Assembly: GCA_030528285.1 (NCBI GenBank)
Contig: JAUMZE010000004.1
Coordinates: 124,001-188,000, forward strand
Reading direction: 5' to 3'
Length of the DNA stretch: 64,000 nt
Source: Aerococcus sp.
Lineage (GTDB): Bacteria > Bacillota > Bacilli > Lactobacillales > Aerococcaceae
Shown here piece after piece: positions 7,506 through 15,643 of the stretch (the first letter of the stretch is position 1; every line of letters starts with the position of its first letter). Both the position numbers and the translations under genes were made by a program. The notes beneath the pieces were generated by a model. The model was not told where the DNA came from, searched no databases, and saw nothing but the letters and a program-made list of their open reading frames with translations.

Positions 7506-8218
7506 AAATCGCATTATTATCGCTTAATATCCTCGAAAATTGGCAAACCCGTTTCTTACACTTTGTCTTATTACCATTGATTGACGTGGCTTTATTGGCA
7601 CTGATCTATGCGCAATATGCTTCTGATTTTTCCTTTCAGGTAGCGATCGCGTCAGTGCTTGTTTCTACTTGTTTGATCACCATGAATACCTTCTCGGGAT
7701 TACTTGTGTCGGACCGTTTTCGTGGAATGGATCGCTATGTATTGAGTATTGGAGGCAGTAGTTATTACTGGGTCTCCAAAATCGGAGCGACTCTCGTGGT
7801 AGCTTTGGGATTGTCTTTGATTAACTTACTGATTTTAGGCGCTTTTGGGGCACCGCTTCAGTGGGTGTTCCAAGCGCTTTACTACCTACCGCCATTGGTT
7901 ATATCCGGTTTAGTGCTTGGGTTCTTCTCTTTTGTGACGGCCTGGCGCATGGATAATCCATATTTCACGAGTAACCTCATCAGTGGGGTAGCGGTGGTAT
8001 TATCGGGTGCCTTGATCCCGATTCAACAATATCCGCCTGTCCTCAAAGAATTAGCTCATCTGTTACCAATTAGTGGCTGGCTATCGGCATATTATGGGGA
8101 TCCAACCCTCATCATTCAGGATAGCATCGTGTTACTGATTTGGGGTGCTCTAGCATGGGGAATCTTCCACTATCAAACGAAACACTTAACCGATGACCAA
8201 GAGCATGGGCTATGGTAG
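7502..8218 (+). CDS. ABC-2 type permease subunit 2
   Basis: 238 residues with about six membrane segments, including a central helix LGLSLINLLILGAFG and the ABC-2-like LISGVAVVLSGALIPIQQYP followed by LLPISGWL. It is related in layout to the preceding permease and is probably its partner in a heterodimer. It starts inside the previous stop codon (4-bp overlap) and ends the operon, with a terminator 15 bp downstream. Confidence 0.75.
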   Translation: MKIALLSLNILENWQTRFLHFVLLPLIDVALLALIYAQYASDFSFQVAIASVLVSTCLITMNTFSGLLVSDRFRGMDRYVLSIGGSSYYWVSKIGATLVVALGLSLINLLILGAFGAPLQWVFQALYYLPPLVISGLVLGFFSFVTAWRMDNPYFTSNLISGVAVVLSGALIPIQQYPPVLKELAHLLPISGWLSAYYGDPTLIIQDSIVLLIWGALAWGIFHYQTKHLTDDQEHGLW

Positions 8219-8232
8219 TGAATACTTTACTT

Positions 8233-8270
8233 AGAAGAAGTCCAACTGAAAATGTGGGCTTCTTCTTTTC
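8233..8270 (+). terminator. Rho-independent terminator of the ABC exporter operon
   Basis: AGAAGAAGTCC with GGGCTTCTTCT (one G-U pair), then TTTTC. Confidence 0.85.
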
Positions 8271-8288
8271 GAATCAGGAGGCACAAAC

Positions 8289-10214
8289 ATGACGATGGTA
8301 CAATCCAATCCTAATGATCCCGAGGCGATTTATTCTTTAATTGGTTTTGACGCGATCCGCTCCAGACTATCACAACTCGCCCAGTCAGAGCAGGCGAAGG
8401 AGCGTCTTAGAACACTCACACCGGTCACGAATCCCGAAGTGGTGCGTTACTTATTGGCGGAAACAACAGAAGCCGTGCATTTATTAGGGAGTGGCGGGCA
8501 TCTGCCATTTCTGGGATTAACGCAGATCCAGCATCTAATGGATAAGATCGAAAAGGGTATCGTTTTGTCGGCAGAGGAGTTAACGATTGTGGTGGATTTC
8601 CTGAGGGGCTGCCGGTTAGGGCGCCAATTTTTCGAACGGAATGCCGGACTCACGCCGATTCTCTATCAGTACAGTCTAAATCTGGGAAACTTTTCGAGTA
8701 CAGAAGCAGCGATTTATCAGGCTATCCGTGGTAATCAATTAGTCGATGAGGCGAGTCGCACATTGAAGAAGATCCGACAGCGACGCCAAGAAAAACAAGA
8801 GAAGATGGACGAACGCTTGCAGAAAGCGCTCCAAGAAGCAAGCCAAAAGAAATACTTGCAGGAAGCGATGATTGTCGAACGCAATGGCCGGCAAACGCTC
8901 CCAATTCAAGCAACCTATAAGAACAAATTCAAAGGAACGGTGGTAGATACCTCTAGTAAAGGGCTCACGGTGTACATGGAACCAGTGTCGATTCAACGTT
9001 TAACCGCTGATGTGTGGCAACTTAAAATGGAGGAAGAAGCAGAGTCCTATCAAATTCTCGCGGAACTGACTGGCTATGTAGCAGCCGATACCTTAGCGAT
9101 TAGGCAGAGTTTAGAAGTGGTGGTGACATTAGAGGTGATTATGGCGCGTGCGAAACTCGCACGGGAGATGTCCGCCAGAGAACCTGAGATTAATGAAGCA
9201 GAAAAGATACAGCTTGTTGGTGTGAAGCATCCATTTATTGATGATCCCGTGCCACTCTCGCTGATGCTTGGCGAAGATTTTCGGGGATTGACAATTACCG
9301 GGCCAAATGCAGGTGGAAAAACAGTGGTCCTCAAAACGGTCGCACTGATGCAGGTGATGGCACAGTCTGGATTACAAATTCCGTGTGAAGCGGGGACGTC
9401 GCTACCGACATTCGATCAGGTTTTTGTATCGATCGGGGATGCTCAAAATCTAGCCAACAGTTTGAGTACATTCTCGGCACACCTCAGTGACTTGGCGAGT
9501 TTTGTCAGGAAAGCGAGACGCCATACATTGATTTTGGTGGATGAAATTGGTAGCGGAACGGATCCGAAAGAAGGGGCGGCTTTGGCGAATGCTTTATTGG
9601 AATACTTCTATCAGTCAGGGAGTCTCGTGCTCTCTACTACACATTACGGGGAGATTAAGGATTTCTCCAAGGCACATCCAGCGTTCGAAACTGCGGCGAT
9701 GGTGTTTGATTCCGAAACGCTCGCGCCGAGTTATCAATTAGTGATGGGAGAGAGTGGTGAGAGTAATGCATTCGGGATTGCTGAACACGTCCAACTCGCT
9801 CCATCCATCCAAGCACGCGCCCACGATTTCATGTCCGGGACTGTGAATTTGGAGGATCCCACTATCTATGAAGTGAAGACATTTGAGGCATCGAAAGCCA
9901 AAACAACGACCTATCAAACCGCACGTGCATGGCAGCAGGGGGACCGCGTGATTCTCACTGAGTGGGGGAATGTTGGGTTGGTGTATGAGGACGTGCCAAT
10001 GAGTAATGATGTGGTGATTTATCATAATGGTCAGATGGAGCGCGTCCCTGAAAAACGCGTAAAATTATCAATCCCTGCTAGCGAGCTCTATCCCAGAGGT
10101 TACGATAAAACACGCCTGTTTATGACGTATGAGGATTACAAGGCTGAGCATGACCTTATGCGTGGAAGCAAAAAATCACAGAAACAATTACAGAAGAAAC
10201 AGCGTAAACGATAA
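8289..10214 (+). CDS. MutS2-like DNA-binding ATPase lacking the Smr nuclease domain
   Basis: 641 residues. It has the MutS2 core and clamp (a long helical charged segment around residues 160-200), then the MutS ATPase: Walker A GPNAGGKT near 338, Walker B LILVDEIGSGTDP near 418 and the STTHYGEIK switch. Full MutS2 proteins are about 780 residues and end in an Smr domain. Here the C-terminus is a short beta-rich segment (GDRVILTEWGNVGLVYED) and a basic tail ending KQLQKKQRKR. It is therefore a MutS2 paralogue or shortened form. MutS2 acts on branched DNA or collided ribosomes; the role of this short form is unknown. AGGAGG lies 6 nt before ATG 8289. The gene is single, with terminators on both sides. 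Confidence 0.8.
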   Translation: MTMVQSNPNDPEAIYSLIGFDAIRSRLSQLAQSEQAKERLRTLTPVTNPEVVRYLLAETTEAVHLLGSGGHLPFLGLTQIQHLMDKIEKGIVLSAEELTIVVDFLRGCRLGRQFFERNAGLTPILYQYSLNLGNFSSTEAAIYQAIRGNQLVDEASRTLKKIRQRRQEKQEKMDERLQKALQEASQKKYLQEAMIVERNGRQTLPIQATYKNKFKGTVVDTSSKGLTVYMEPVSIQRLTADVWQLKMEEEAESYQILAELTGYVAADTLAIRQSLEVVVTLEVIMARAKLAREMSAREPEINEAEKIQLVGVKHPFIDDPVPLSLMLGEDFRGLTITGPNAGGKTVVLKTVALMQVMAQSGLQIPCEAGTSLPTFDQVFVSIGDAQNLANSLSTFSAHLSDLASFVRKARRHTLILVDEIGSGTDPKEGAALANALLEYFYQSGSLVLSTTHYGEIKDFSKAHPAFETAAMVFDSETLAPSYQLVMGESGESNAFGIAEHVQLAPSIQARAHDFMSGTVNLEDPTIYEVKTFEASKAKTTTYQTARAWQQGDRVILTEWGNVGLVYEDVPMSNDVVIYHNGQMERVPEKRVKLSIPASELYPRGYDKTRLFMTYEDYKAEHDLMRGSKKSQKQLQKKQRKR

Positions 10215-10227
10215 GCTGTTGATCATA

Positions 10228-10262
10228 GGAAGTGTTCATGTATATATGGACGCTTCTTTTTT
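10228..10262 (+). terminator. Rho-independent terminator
   Basis: GAAGTGTTCAT with ATGGACGCTTC (G-U pairs), then TTTTTT. It follows the MutS2-like gene. Confidence 0.82.
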
Positions 10263-10333
10263 ATGTGAAAACACAAGAAAATAGGCAGCAGGAGAATGAT
10301 AATTAAGTGAAAAAGGTTCAAGACGGCTTTCCA

Positions 10334-10396
10334 TTTACATTTAGATCTAGCTCTTTTATACTCGAATTTAATGAGTAATCAATGAAAACGCTTTGA
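10334..10396 (+). promoter_or_regulatory. Promoter with downstream cre site
   Basis: TTTACA (10334-10339), a 17-nt spacer, TATACT (10357-10362). The cre-like TGAAAACGCTTTGA lies at 10383-10396, between the start point and the gene. It agrees with the CcpA consensus except at the end, so carbon catabolite repression is likely. Confidence 0.68.
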
Positions 10397-10410
10397 CTAT
10401 AGGAGACATC

Positions 10411-11427
10411 ATGGACATCAGTATTTTAGACTATGCTCAAATGGATGAGGGGGAGAGTGCTACTCAAGCCCTCCAGCATACGGTGCGTCTCGCCCAACTC
10501 GCGGAACGATTGGGGTACAAACGTTTTTGGATGGCGGAACACCATAATGTGCCTGCTTTTGCTAGTTCGAGTCCGGCACTGATTGCACTTCAGGTGGCGA
10601 GCCAGACCCAGCATATTCGGATTGGGAGTGGCGGTGTGATGTTGCCGCATTATAGCCCGCTTCAGGTGGCGGAGAATTTCCGCGTACTGGAGGCTTACTA
10701 TCCGGGGCGCGTGGATCTCGGAATGGGGAATAATCCAGGAACCACGCTGGTACGGAACGCCATGCAGGATCCAACCCCACAAAAACAATCCTATCTCGAC
10801 AAAATGGCCACGCTCCAGAATTATCTACAAACAGATCAAACAGATCGATTGGAAGAGACGGGAGTCAGCGCCAATCCCGTGGTGAGTGAGAGTCCGGAAA
10901 TGTGGATGCTCTCAACCTCCGTTCAGCATGCGATCGATTGTGCCAAGATGGGGATGAGTTATTGCTATGGGTTGTTTCCTTATGCACGAGAGGATGGGAT
11001 TGAGGTCGGACGGGAAGCCGTCGCCGCGTACCAAAAACACTTCAAACCGTCCGCGAGTCAGCAGGAGCCACGCACCATGGCCGCTATTTTTGTCAGTGTG
11101 GCGAAGAACCAAGCGCTAGCCAACGGGATGAGCCGTGCGCTGGATTGGTGGTTATTGGGGCAGGACGATTTCAGTTACTTCAAACGTTTTCCGTCGATTG
11201 AAACGGGTGAGTCGTATGTTTATACACCGGAGCAAGAAGAACAGGCTCAGCGTAATCGCACGCGCATGGCACACGGGACGATTGAAGAGGTGAAGGCACA
11301 ACTGACTGCGCTGGTCGATACCATGAAGGTGGATGAGTTACTGTTGATGCCCCTCATGCCTGGGATCGATCGGCGCATAGAGGCACTGGAATTACTAGCG
11401 GAGGCTTTCCATTTAGGGGAACATTAG
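10411..11427 (+). CDS. LLM-class flavin-dependent oxidoreductase (luciferase-like)
   Basis: 338-residue bacterial-luciferase-fold protein. It starts ISILDYAQMDEG and contains RFWMAEHHN, IRIGSGGVMLPHYSPLQVAE and YYPGRVDLGMG, the diagnostic motifs of the single-subunit LLM group. It should bind reduced FMN and act as a monooxygenase or reductase on an unknown substrate. The start was set at ATG 10411 after AGGAGA; an upstream TTG (10393) lies inside the cre site. An LLM protein is commonly encoded next to the GcvH-L/macrodomain/SirTM operon, exactly as here, so it probably works in the same redox-linked pathway. Confidence 0.85.
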   Translation: MDISILDYAQMDEGESATQALQHTVRLAQLAERLGYKRFWMAEHHNVPAFASSSPALIALQVASQTQHIRIGSGGVMLPHYSPLQVAENFRVLEAYYPGRVDLGMGNNPGTTLVRNAMQDPTPQKQSYLDKMATLQNYLQTDQTDRLEETGVSANPVVSESPEMWMLSTSVQHAIDCAKMGMSYCYGLFPYAREDGIEVGREAVAAYQKHFKPSASQQEPRTMAAIFVSVAKNQALANGMSRALDWWLLGQDDFSYFKRFPSIETGESYVYTPEQEEQAQRNRTRMAHGTIEEVKAQLTALVDTMKVDELLLMPLMPGIDRRIEALELLAEAFHLGEH

Positions 11428-11489
11428 CGCGGGTCAGTTTGAGCACGAGCATCTGGTAACTTTTTAAAAGTAAAATTCATGCATTTACG

Positions 11490-11518
11490 TTGACGAATGA
11501 GCCGTAACCCCTGATAAT
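11490..11518 (+). promoter_or_regulatory. Promoter of the gcvH-L/macrodomain/sirTM operon
   Basis: TTGACG (11490-11495), a 17-nt spacer, GATAAT (11513-11518). It gives the operon its own start site, separate from the oxidoreductase gene upstream. Confidence 0.65.
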
Positions 11519-11520
11519 AG

Positions 11521-11541
11521 GGGAGGCATATCCTCCCTTTT
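11521..11541 (+). terminator. Short hairpin terminator of the LLM gene, at the start of the next transcript
   Basis: GGGAGG, a 5-nt loop, CCTCCC, then TTTT. It can end the LLM transcript, and because it begins 3 bp after the -10 element of the next operon it would also sit at that mRNA's 5' end. Confidence 0.6.
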
Positions 11542-11578
11542 AATGGAGGAATGGACAAAAAGAAAGGATGACAAATCA

Positions 11579-11974
11579 ATGACAAAACGAGGCAACTACT
11601 TATTTGTAGAAGAAGAAAAGACCTATACTGTTTCGATGACACCAGAATTACAGGATGATGTGGGAACGGTTGGCTACGTAGAATTTGCGAAAGGAGACAC
11701 CGTTGAAAAGAACGGCGCGCTCGCAAATATCGAAGCATCCAAAACCGTGATGGAAATCCAGTCTCCAATCGCTGGAAAGATCATTGAAAAGAACACCGCT
11801 GCGGAAGATAACCCTGCATTGTTGAACTCTGCAGACCCTAAAGAAAATTGGATCGTGCGTTTGGTAGAAGTCTCTGATGCAGATTACGACGCATTGGAAG
11901 CAGAAACAGCTGTACCTGCTGAAGATGACGGCGAAAACAGTTCTGCTGTGATCCGTCGCGAAATCATTAAATAA
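11579..11974 (+). CDS. GcvH-like lipoyl carrier protein (GcvH-L)
   Basis: 131-residue lipoyl domain protein of the glycine-cleavage H family, with the lipoylated lysine in NIEASKTVMEIQSP (K55). No gcvP or gcvT gene is nearby. Instead it heads an operon with a zinc macrodomain and a class M sirtuin, which identifies it as the GcvH-L form studied in Staphylococcus aureus and Streptococcus pyogenes. There it is lipoylated and then ADP-ribosylated by SirTM, at an acidic residue reported near position 27; D26 and D27 are present here. The start was set at ATG 11579, giving the usual H-protein N-terminus; AAAGG is about 10 nt upstream. Confidence 0.88.
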   Translation: MTKRGNYLFVEEEKTYTVSMTPELQDDVGTVGYVEFAKGDTVEKNGALANIEASKTVMEIQSPIAGKIIEKNTAAEDNPALLNSADPKENWIVRLVEVSDADYDALEAETAVPAEDDGENSSAVIRREIIK

Positions 11975-12034
11975 AACAGCCGAATTTTTTGGTAAGGTTG
12001 TAACTACTAGATGTCGGGTGGGGAGGATCGTTGT

Positions 12035-12835
12035 ATGACAGCCATACAGGAACAACTGATTGATTGGTTACAGAGCGAACGCCAGGCAGACGAGGGGATC
12101 ATTCCTGAAGACATGCCCTCTGATGATGCGTCTCAAAGGAAAATGCTCCATGGATTGATGAATATCCGGCCAGCAAAACCGATTCCCGCTGAGATATTGG
12201 ATGTACAGAATCGCTATCTCAAAGCCTTTAACCAAAATCATCCGCGCATCAGTTGGACCGATACGGAGCATTATACCGAGCAATTGTCGCTCTGGCAGGG
12301 GGACATTCGCTTGCTCGCAGTGGATGCGATTGTGAACGCCGCAAATTCGCAAATGCTCGGGTGTTTCATCCCGAATCACCTCTGCATTGATAATGTCATT
12401 CAGACGCAAGCGGGGATGCAGATGAGATACGACCTTAGTCAGATGATGGCTGCGTCCAATCAGCGTTATGAACCCATTGGCAAGGTCAAGGTCACAAATG
12501 GCTATAACCTGCGCGCACGTTATGTCTTCCATACGGTGGGCCCCCGCATCATGAAGGGTAAAGTGACCCCATTGCGTCGGGATATGCTCCGTTCGTGTTA
12601 CCTAGCGTGTCTAAAGGAAGCGGACGCAATGCAGCTGGAGACGTTGGCGTTCTGTTGCTTGTCGACGGGTGAATTCCAGTTCCCGAATGACCAAGCGGCA
12701 GATATCGCGATCAACACGGTCCGCAACTATCTCACGACCACCCATTCACGATTAAAGGTGATTTTCAATGTCTTCAAAGATCTGGATTATCATCTCTATC
12801 AAGAACGTTTAGAGAAAATCGAGAGAGGGCAGTGA
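12035..12835 (+). CDS. Zinc-dependent macrodomain protein-ADP-ribose hydrolase
   Basis: 266 residues. A helical N-terminal extension (about 1-80) precedes a macrodomain: WQGDIRLLAVDAIVNAANSQMLG (ADP-ribose binding), then C110, H115 and C117 in the GCF..NH.CID pattern that holds zinc in this subclass, and VFHTVGP and CCLSTGEF loops. Family members remove ADP-ribose from GcvH-L, reversing SirTM. The start was set at ATG 12035 behind GGGGAGGA; the upstream ATG at 12011 has no site. SirTM follows after 4 bp. The motif after the zinc site reads CIDNVIQTQAG, where I remember a His after the Ile in other members; that substitution should be checked. Confidence 0.88.
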   Translation: MTAIQEQLIDWLQSERQADEGIIPEDMPSDDASQRKMLHGLMNIRPAKPIPAEILDVQNRYLKAFNQNHPRISWTDTEHYTEQLSLWQGDIRLLAVDAIVNAANSQMLGCFIPNHLCIDNVIQTQAGMQMRYDLSQMMAASNQRYEPIGKVKVTNGYNLRARYVFHTVGPRIMKGKVTPLRRDMLRSCYLACLKEADAMQLETLAFCCLSTGEFQFPNDQAADIAINTVRNYLTTTHSRLKVIFNVFKDLDYHLYQERLEKIERGQ

Positions 12836-12839
12836 GAAG

Positions 12840-13754
12840 ATGCAACAGTTAAATCAAGCAACAACCACTGTCACTCCCGCCGTTCAAGCCGAAGCTACGC
12901 AGCTACTCACATTACTACATGACGCGGATGCGATTGTGGTCGGCGTGGGGGCGGGACTTCCCGCGTCGGACGGCTTTACCTATACGGGTGAACGATTTAG
13001 AGACAACTTTAGCGATTTCATTGAAGCAAAAGGATTCATTGATATGCTGCAAGCCTTTGTGAGCGATGAGGCGTATTCCTCCCTCACAGAGTATTGGGCG
13101 TTCAAGAGTCGATTTGTCGTGTTGAATGCGCTCGATCAGCCCGTGGGAATGGGGCATATCGCATTGAGGGAGCTCCTCGAAGGCAAACAGTGGCATCTGA
13201 TCACGACTAACGCGGATAATGGCTTTCGTGTGGCTGGTTATGAGCCAGAGAAACTCTTCTACTATCAAGGGGAGTATGCCCTGATGCAGTGCCGAAATTT
13301 CTGCCACAGTATGACCTATCGTGATGATCGCTTGATGCGACAAATGGCAACGCATCAGGAAAACTGCCAGATTGATGCGACGCTGATCCCCTATTGCCCT
13401 GTCTGTGGGGCACCGTTAGAGATCAACAAACGAGTCAGTGGGAAAGGCATGGTGGAGTCCCCAGATTGGGTGCGTCAAAACCACCGCTACCGAGATTTTC
13501 TCACTCAGCATCAAGATGAGTGCGTACTCTATCTAGAAATCGGCGTAGGTAACACCACCCCACAATTTATCCGCCAGCCGTTCCAACAGCGAGTCCTAGA
13601 AAATCCCAACGCGCGCTATGTGATGATGAATGCGAAACCGTATCGTATCCCGGCAACCATTCAGCCACAAACGGTGCGATTACGGGAAGACATTCAATCC
13701 GTTCTCTTGGAGGCAAGAAACCAACAATTAATCACACAGGCAGCAAACGTTTAG
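12840..13754 (+). CDS. Class M sirtuin, protein ADP-ribosyltransferase (SirTM)
   Basis: 304 residues. The NAD-binding motif GAGLPASDGF (37-46) and TTNADNG (122-128, replacing the TQNID of deacetylase sirtuins) are present. The catalytic His is replaced by Gln in FYYQGEYALMQC (Q143). Zinc-ribbon cysteines are C151, C155, C186 and C189. These are the hallmarks of SirTM, which transfers ADP-ribose to lipoylated GcvH-L instead of deacetylating. It starts 4 bp after the macrodomain gene, so the writer and eraser are translationally coupled. In pathogens the system responds to oxidative stress and depends on a lipoate ligase LplA2; no such ligase is encoded in this window. Confidence 0.9.
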   Translation: MQQLNQATTTVTPAVQAEATQLLTLLHDADAIVVGVGAGLPASDGFTYTGERFRDNFSDFIEAKGFIDMLQAFVSDEAYSSLTEYWAFKSRFVVLNALDQPVGMGHIALRELLEGKQWHLITTNADNGFRVAGYEPEKLFYYQGEYALMQCRNFCHSMTYRDDRLMRQMATHQENCQIDATLIPYCPVCGAPLEINKRVSGKGMVESPDWVRQNHRYRDFLTQHQDECVLYLEIGVGNTTPQFIRQPFQQRVLENPNARYVMMNAKPYRIPATIQPQTVRLREDIQSVLLEARNQQLITQAANV

Positions 13755-13766
13755 TGAGGTGAAGAC

Positions 13767-14981
13767 ATGCTGAAAGATAAACAAATTGTGGTCGTCGTTA
13801 CGGGGGGCATTGCCGCTTACAAAATCCCACTTTTAGTACGCGGACTGATCAAGCGGGGCGCGCGGGTCAGAGTGGCGATGACATCAACTGCGACTAAATT
13901 TGTGACGCGAGAAACACTCGAAGTTTTGACGCATTATCCGGTGCTTACAGAAACCTCATCGACGTATCCGGATGACGTGCCACATATTGCCTTGGCGGAT
14001 TGGGCGGATTATGCGTTGATTGCGCCAGCGACGGCGAATACAATCGGCAAACTTGCAAACGGAATTGCGGATAATGAGGCCTTGAGTGCTTTACTCGCAA
14101 TGGATGTGCCTACCTTGGTGATTCCCGCGATGAACCAACACATGTGGGCACATCCAGCTGTTATGCGGAACGTCCAGACGCTGCGTCATGATGGTTACTA
14201 TGTGCTCGAACCGGCTGTGGGCTATCTTGCAGAAGGCTACGAGGGCAAGGGCCGTATGATCGATGTTGAGAGTATCCAATATGCAATGGAGGCGCTGATT
14301 GCGAATACTGAATCAGAGGTTCCTTCTCTCGCTGGTGAAAAAATCGCGATCAGCCTAGGGGGCACCGAGGAAGTCATTGATCCAGTGCGCTATTTGACGA
14401 ATCGCTCTAGCGGGAAGATGGGGCTCGCATTGGCTTATACCGCGGTTCTAGCAGGGGCGGAAGTGACAATTATGCCAACGCCGGTTGCTCAGACCCTCCC
14501 AATGCTCAGTGAGTTTCACGTTGAACCGGTGAGTGATGCCCGCAGTCTTGAACGTGCGATGCTCCAGGCGAATCAAGAGAGTTCCATTGTGGTCATGGCA
14601 GCGGCTGTTTCCGATTACCGTGCCCAGCAGGTATCCTCCCAGAAGATCAAGAAGCAAACCCAGCAGGAACAAGCGTTGACCCTTGCATTAGCGGAGAATC
14701 CGGATATCTTAGCAGAATTGGATAACCAAACGACTTATCTCGTAGGCTTTGCGGCTGAAACGCAGGATGTGGAGAATTATGCCCGCCAGAAGTTACAGCG
14801 CAAAGGGGCGGACATGATCGTTGCGAATGACGTCAGTGACCAAACGATTGGCTTTGGGAGTCGTGATAATGCGGTGAAAATCATCACGAAAACCACGGCC
14901 ACAGCGGTCCCGAAGCAGAGTAAACTCGGGATTGCTGCCCAGATCTGGCGTGCGGTTCAAGCAGATAAAAAGCATAAATAG
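13767..14981 (+). CDS. coaBC: Bifunctional phosphopantothenoylcysteine decarboxylase/synthetase
   Basis: 404 residues. The CoaC half has VTGGIAAYK, catalytic H73 in PHIALADWAD and PAMNQHMW (N123). The CoaB half has GGTEEVIDPVRYLTNRSSGKMG, AAAVSDYR and the KIKK motif. It makes 4'-phosphopantetheine for coenzyme A. The substrate-recognition clamp reads VGYLAEGYEGKGRM, with Glu (E156) where the E. coli protein has the reductive Cys158. It begins 12 bp after sirTM without a terminator and so is probably cotranscribed with the ADP-ribosylation module, an arrangement that I do not recall from other hosts. A long-stem terminator follows. Confidence 0.92.
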   Translation: MLKDKQIVVVVTGGIAAYKIPLLVRGLIKRGARVRVAMTSTATKFVTRETLEVLTHYPVLTETSSTYPDDVPHIALADWADYALIAPATANTIGKLANGIADNEALSALLAMDVPTLVIPAMNQHMWAHPAVMRNVQTLRHDGYYVLEPAVGYLAEGYEGKGRMIDVESIQYAMEALIANTESEVPSLAGEKIAISLGGTEEVIDPVRYLTNRSSGKMGLALAYTAVLAGAEVTIMPTPVAQTLPMLSEFHVEPVSDARSLERAMLQANQESSIVVMAAAVSDYRAQQVSSQKIKKQTQQEQALTLALAENPDILAELDNQTTYLVGFAAETQDVENYARQKLQRKGADMIVANDVSDQTIGFGSRDNAVKIITKTTATAVPKQSKLGIAAQIWRAVQADKKHK

Positions 14982-14985
14982 AATA

Positions 14986-15042
14986 AATCCAGGAATACTG
15001 AGGAAGCGGATGATTGTTTCCGTCAGTGTTCCTGGATTTTTT
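14986..15042 (+). terminator. Terminator between coaBC and def
   Basis: 16-bp stem AATCCAGGAATACTGA with TCAGTGTTCCTGGATT (one G-U pair), then TTTTTT. The opposite strand also has a T-rich end, so it may serve def as well. Confidence 0.88.
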
Positions 15043-15067
15043 GATAGGCGATTATGAAGCCTTAAAA

Positions 15068-15643
15068 CTAATATTCTTCCCCCAAGAGGAAGGTGTGATC
15101 ATTCGGCAAGGACCATGGATCGTCTGGATCGATGTGGTCGTAGTAGAGATGGCCGTTGAGGTGGTCGATCTCATGTTGCAGAACAATCGCAGGGTACCCT
15201 TTGAACCGCTTCTTGAAGTGATTACCATCCAGATCATCATAGGTCACCGTAATGCGAGCATAGCGGGGCACATAGCCTGGCACATCCTCCTCAACAGATA
15301 GGCAGCCTTCGCCCATCTGCAAACAAATTTGTTCAACAGAATGGCTCACAATGCGTGGATTCACCATGACACCCTTGAGGAGTGGCTCGGCCTCGTCATC
15401 CTCCAAATCCGGCACTAGCAGAGCGATCATCTGTTTAGAGGTAGCGATCTGTGGCGCTGCATAGCCGACACCTGGGCGGATATCATATTCTTCAGCGAGC
15501 GCATCATCTTGGCTAACTTCCAGATATTCCATCATATCGTGCGCAAGTTTCAGTTCATCCTCGCTCAATGGAAAGGTTAATTTTTGTGCATGTTGGCGTA
15601 AAACGGGATTCCCGTCTTTGGTAATATCATCGCGTAGAATCAT
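15068..15643 (-). CDS. def: Peptide deformylase, type 2
   Basis: 191 residues. Motifs are GVGYAAPQI (motif 1), EGCLSVEE (motif 2, with the metal-binding Cys) and QHEIDHLNG (motif 3, two His ligands and the catalytic Glu). The acidic insertion between motifs 1 and 2 and the length are typical of Gram-positive type 2 enzymes. It removes the formyl group from new proteins in the cytoplasm. The ATG follows AAAGGAGG (read on the minus strand). It is convergent with coaBC. Confidence 0.95.
   Translation of the reverse strand: MILRDDITKDGNPVLRQHAQKLTFPLSEDELKLAHDMMEYLEVSQDDALAEEYDIRPGVGYAAPQIATSKQMIALLVPDLEDDEAEPLLKGVMVNPRIVSHSVEQICLQMGEGCLSVEEDVPGYVPRYARITVTYDDLDGNHFKKRFKGYPAIVLQHEIDHLNGHLYYDHIDPDDPWSLPNDHTFLLGEEY

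Noticed and set aside
15014-15301. 95-codon plus-strand frame opposite def
   Set aside because: def on the minus strand has all three deformylase motifs; this frame begins in the coaBC terminator.
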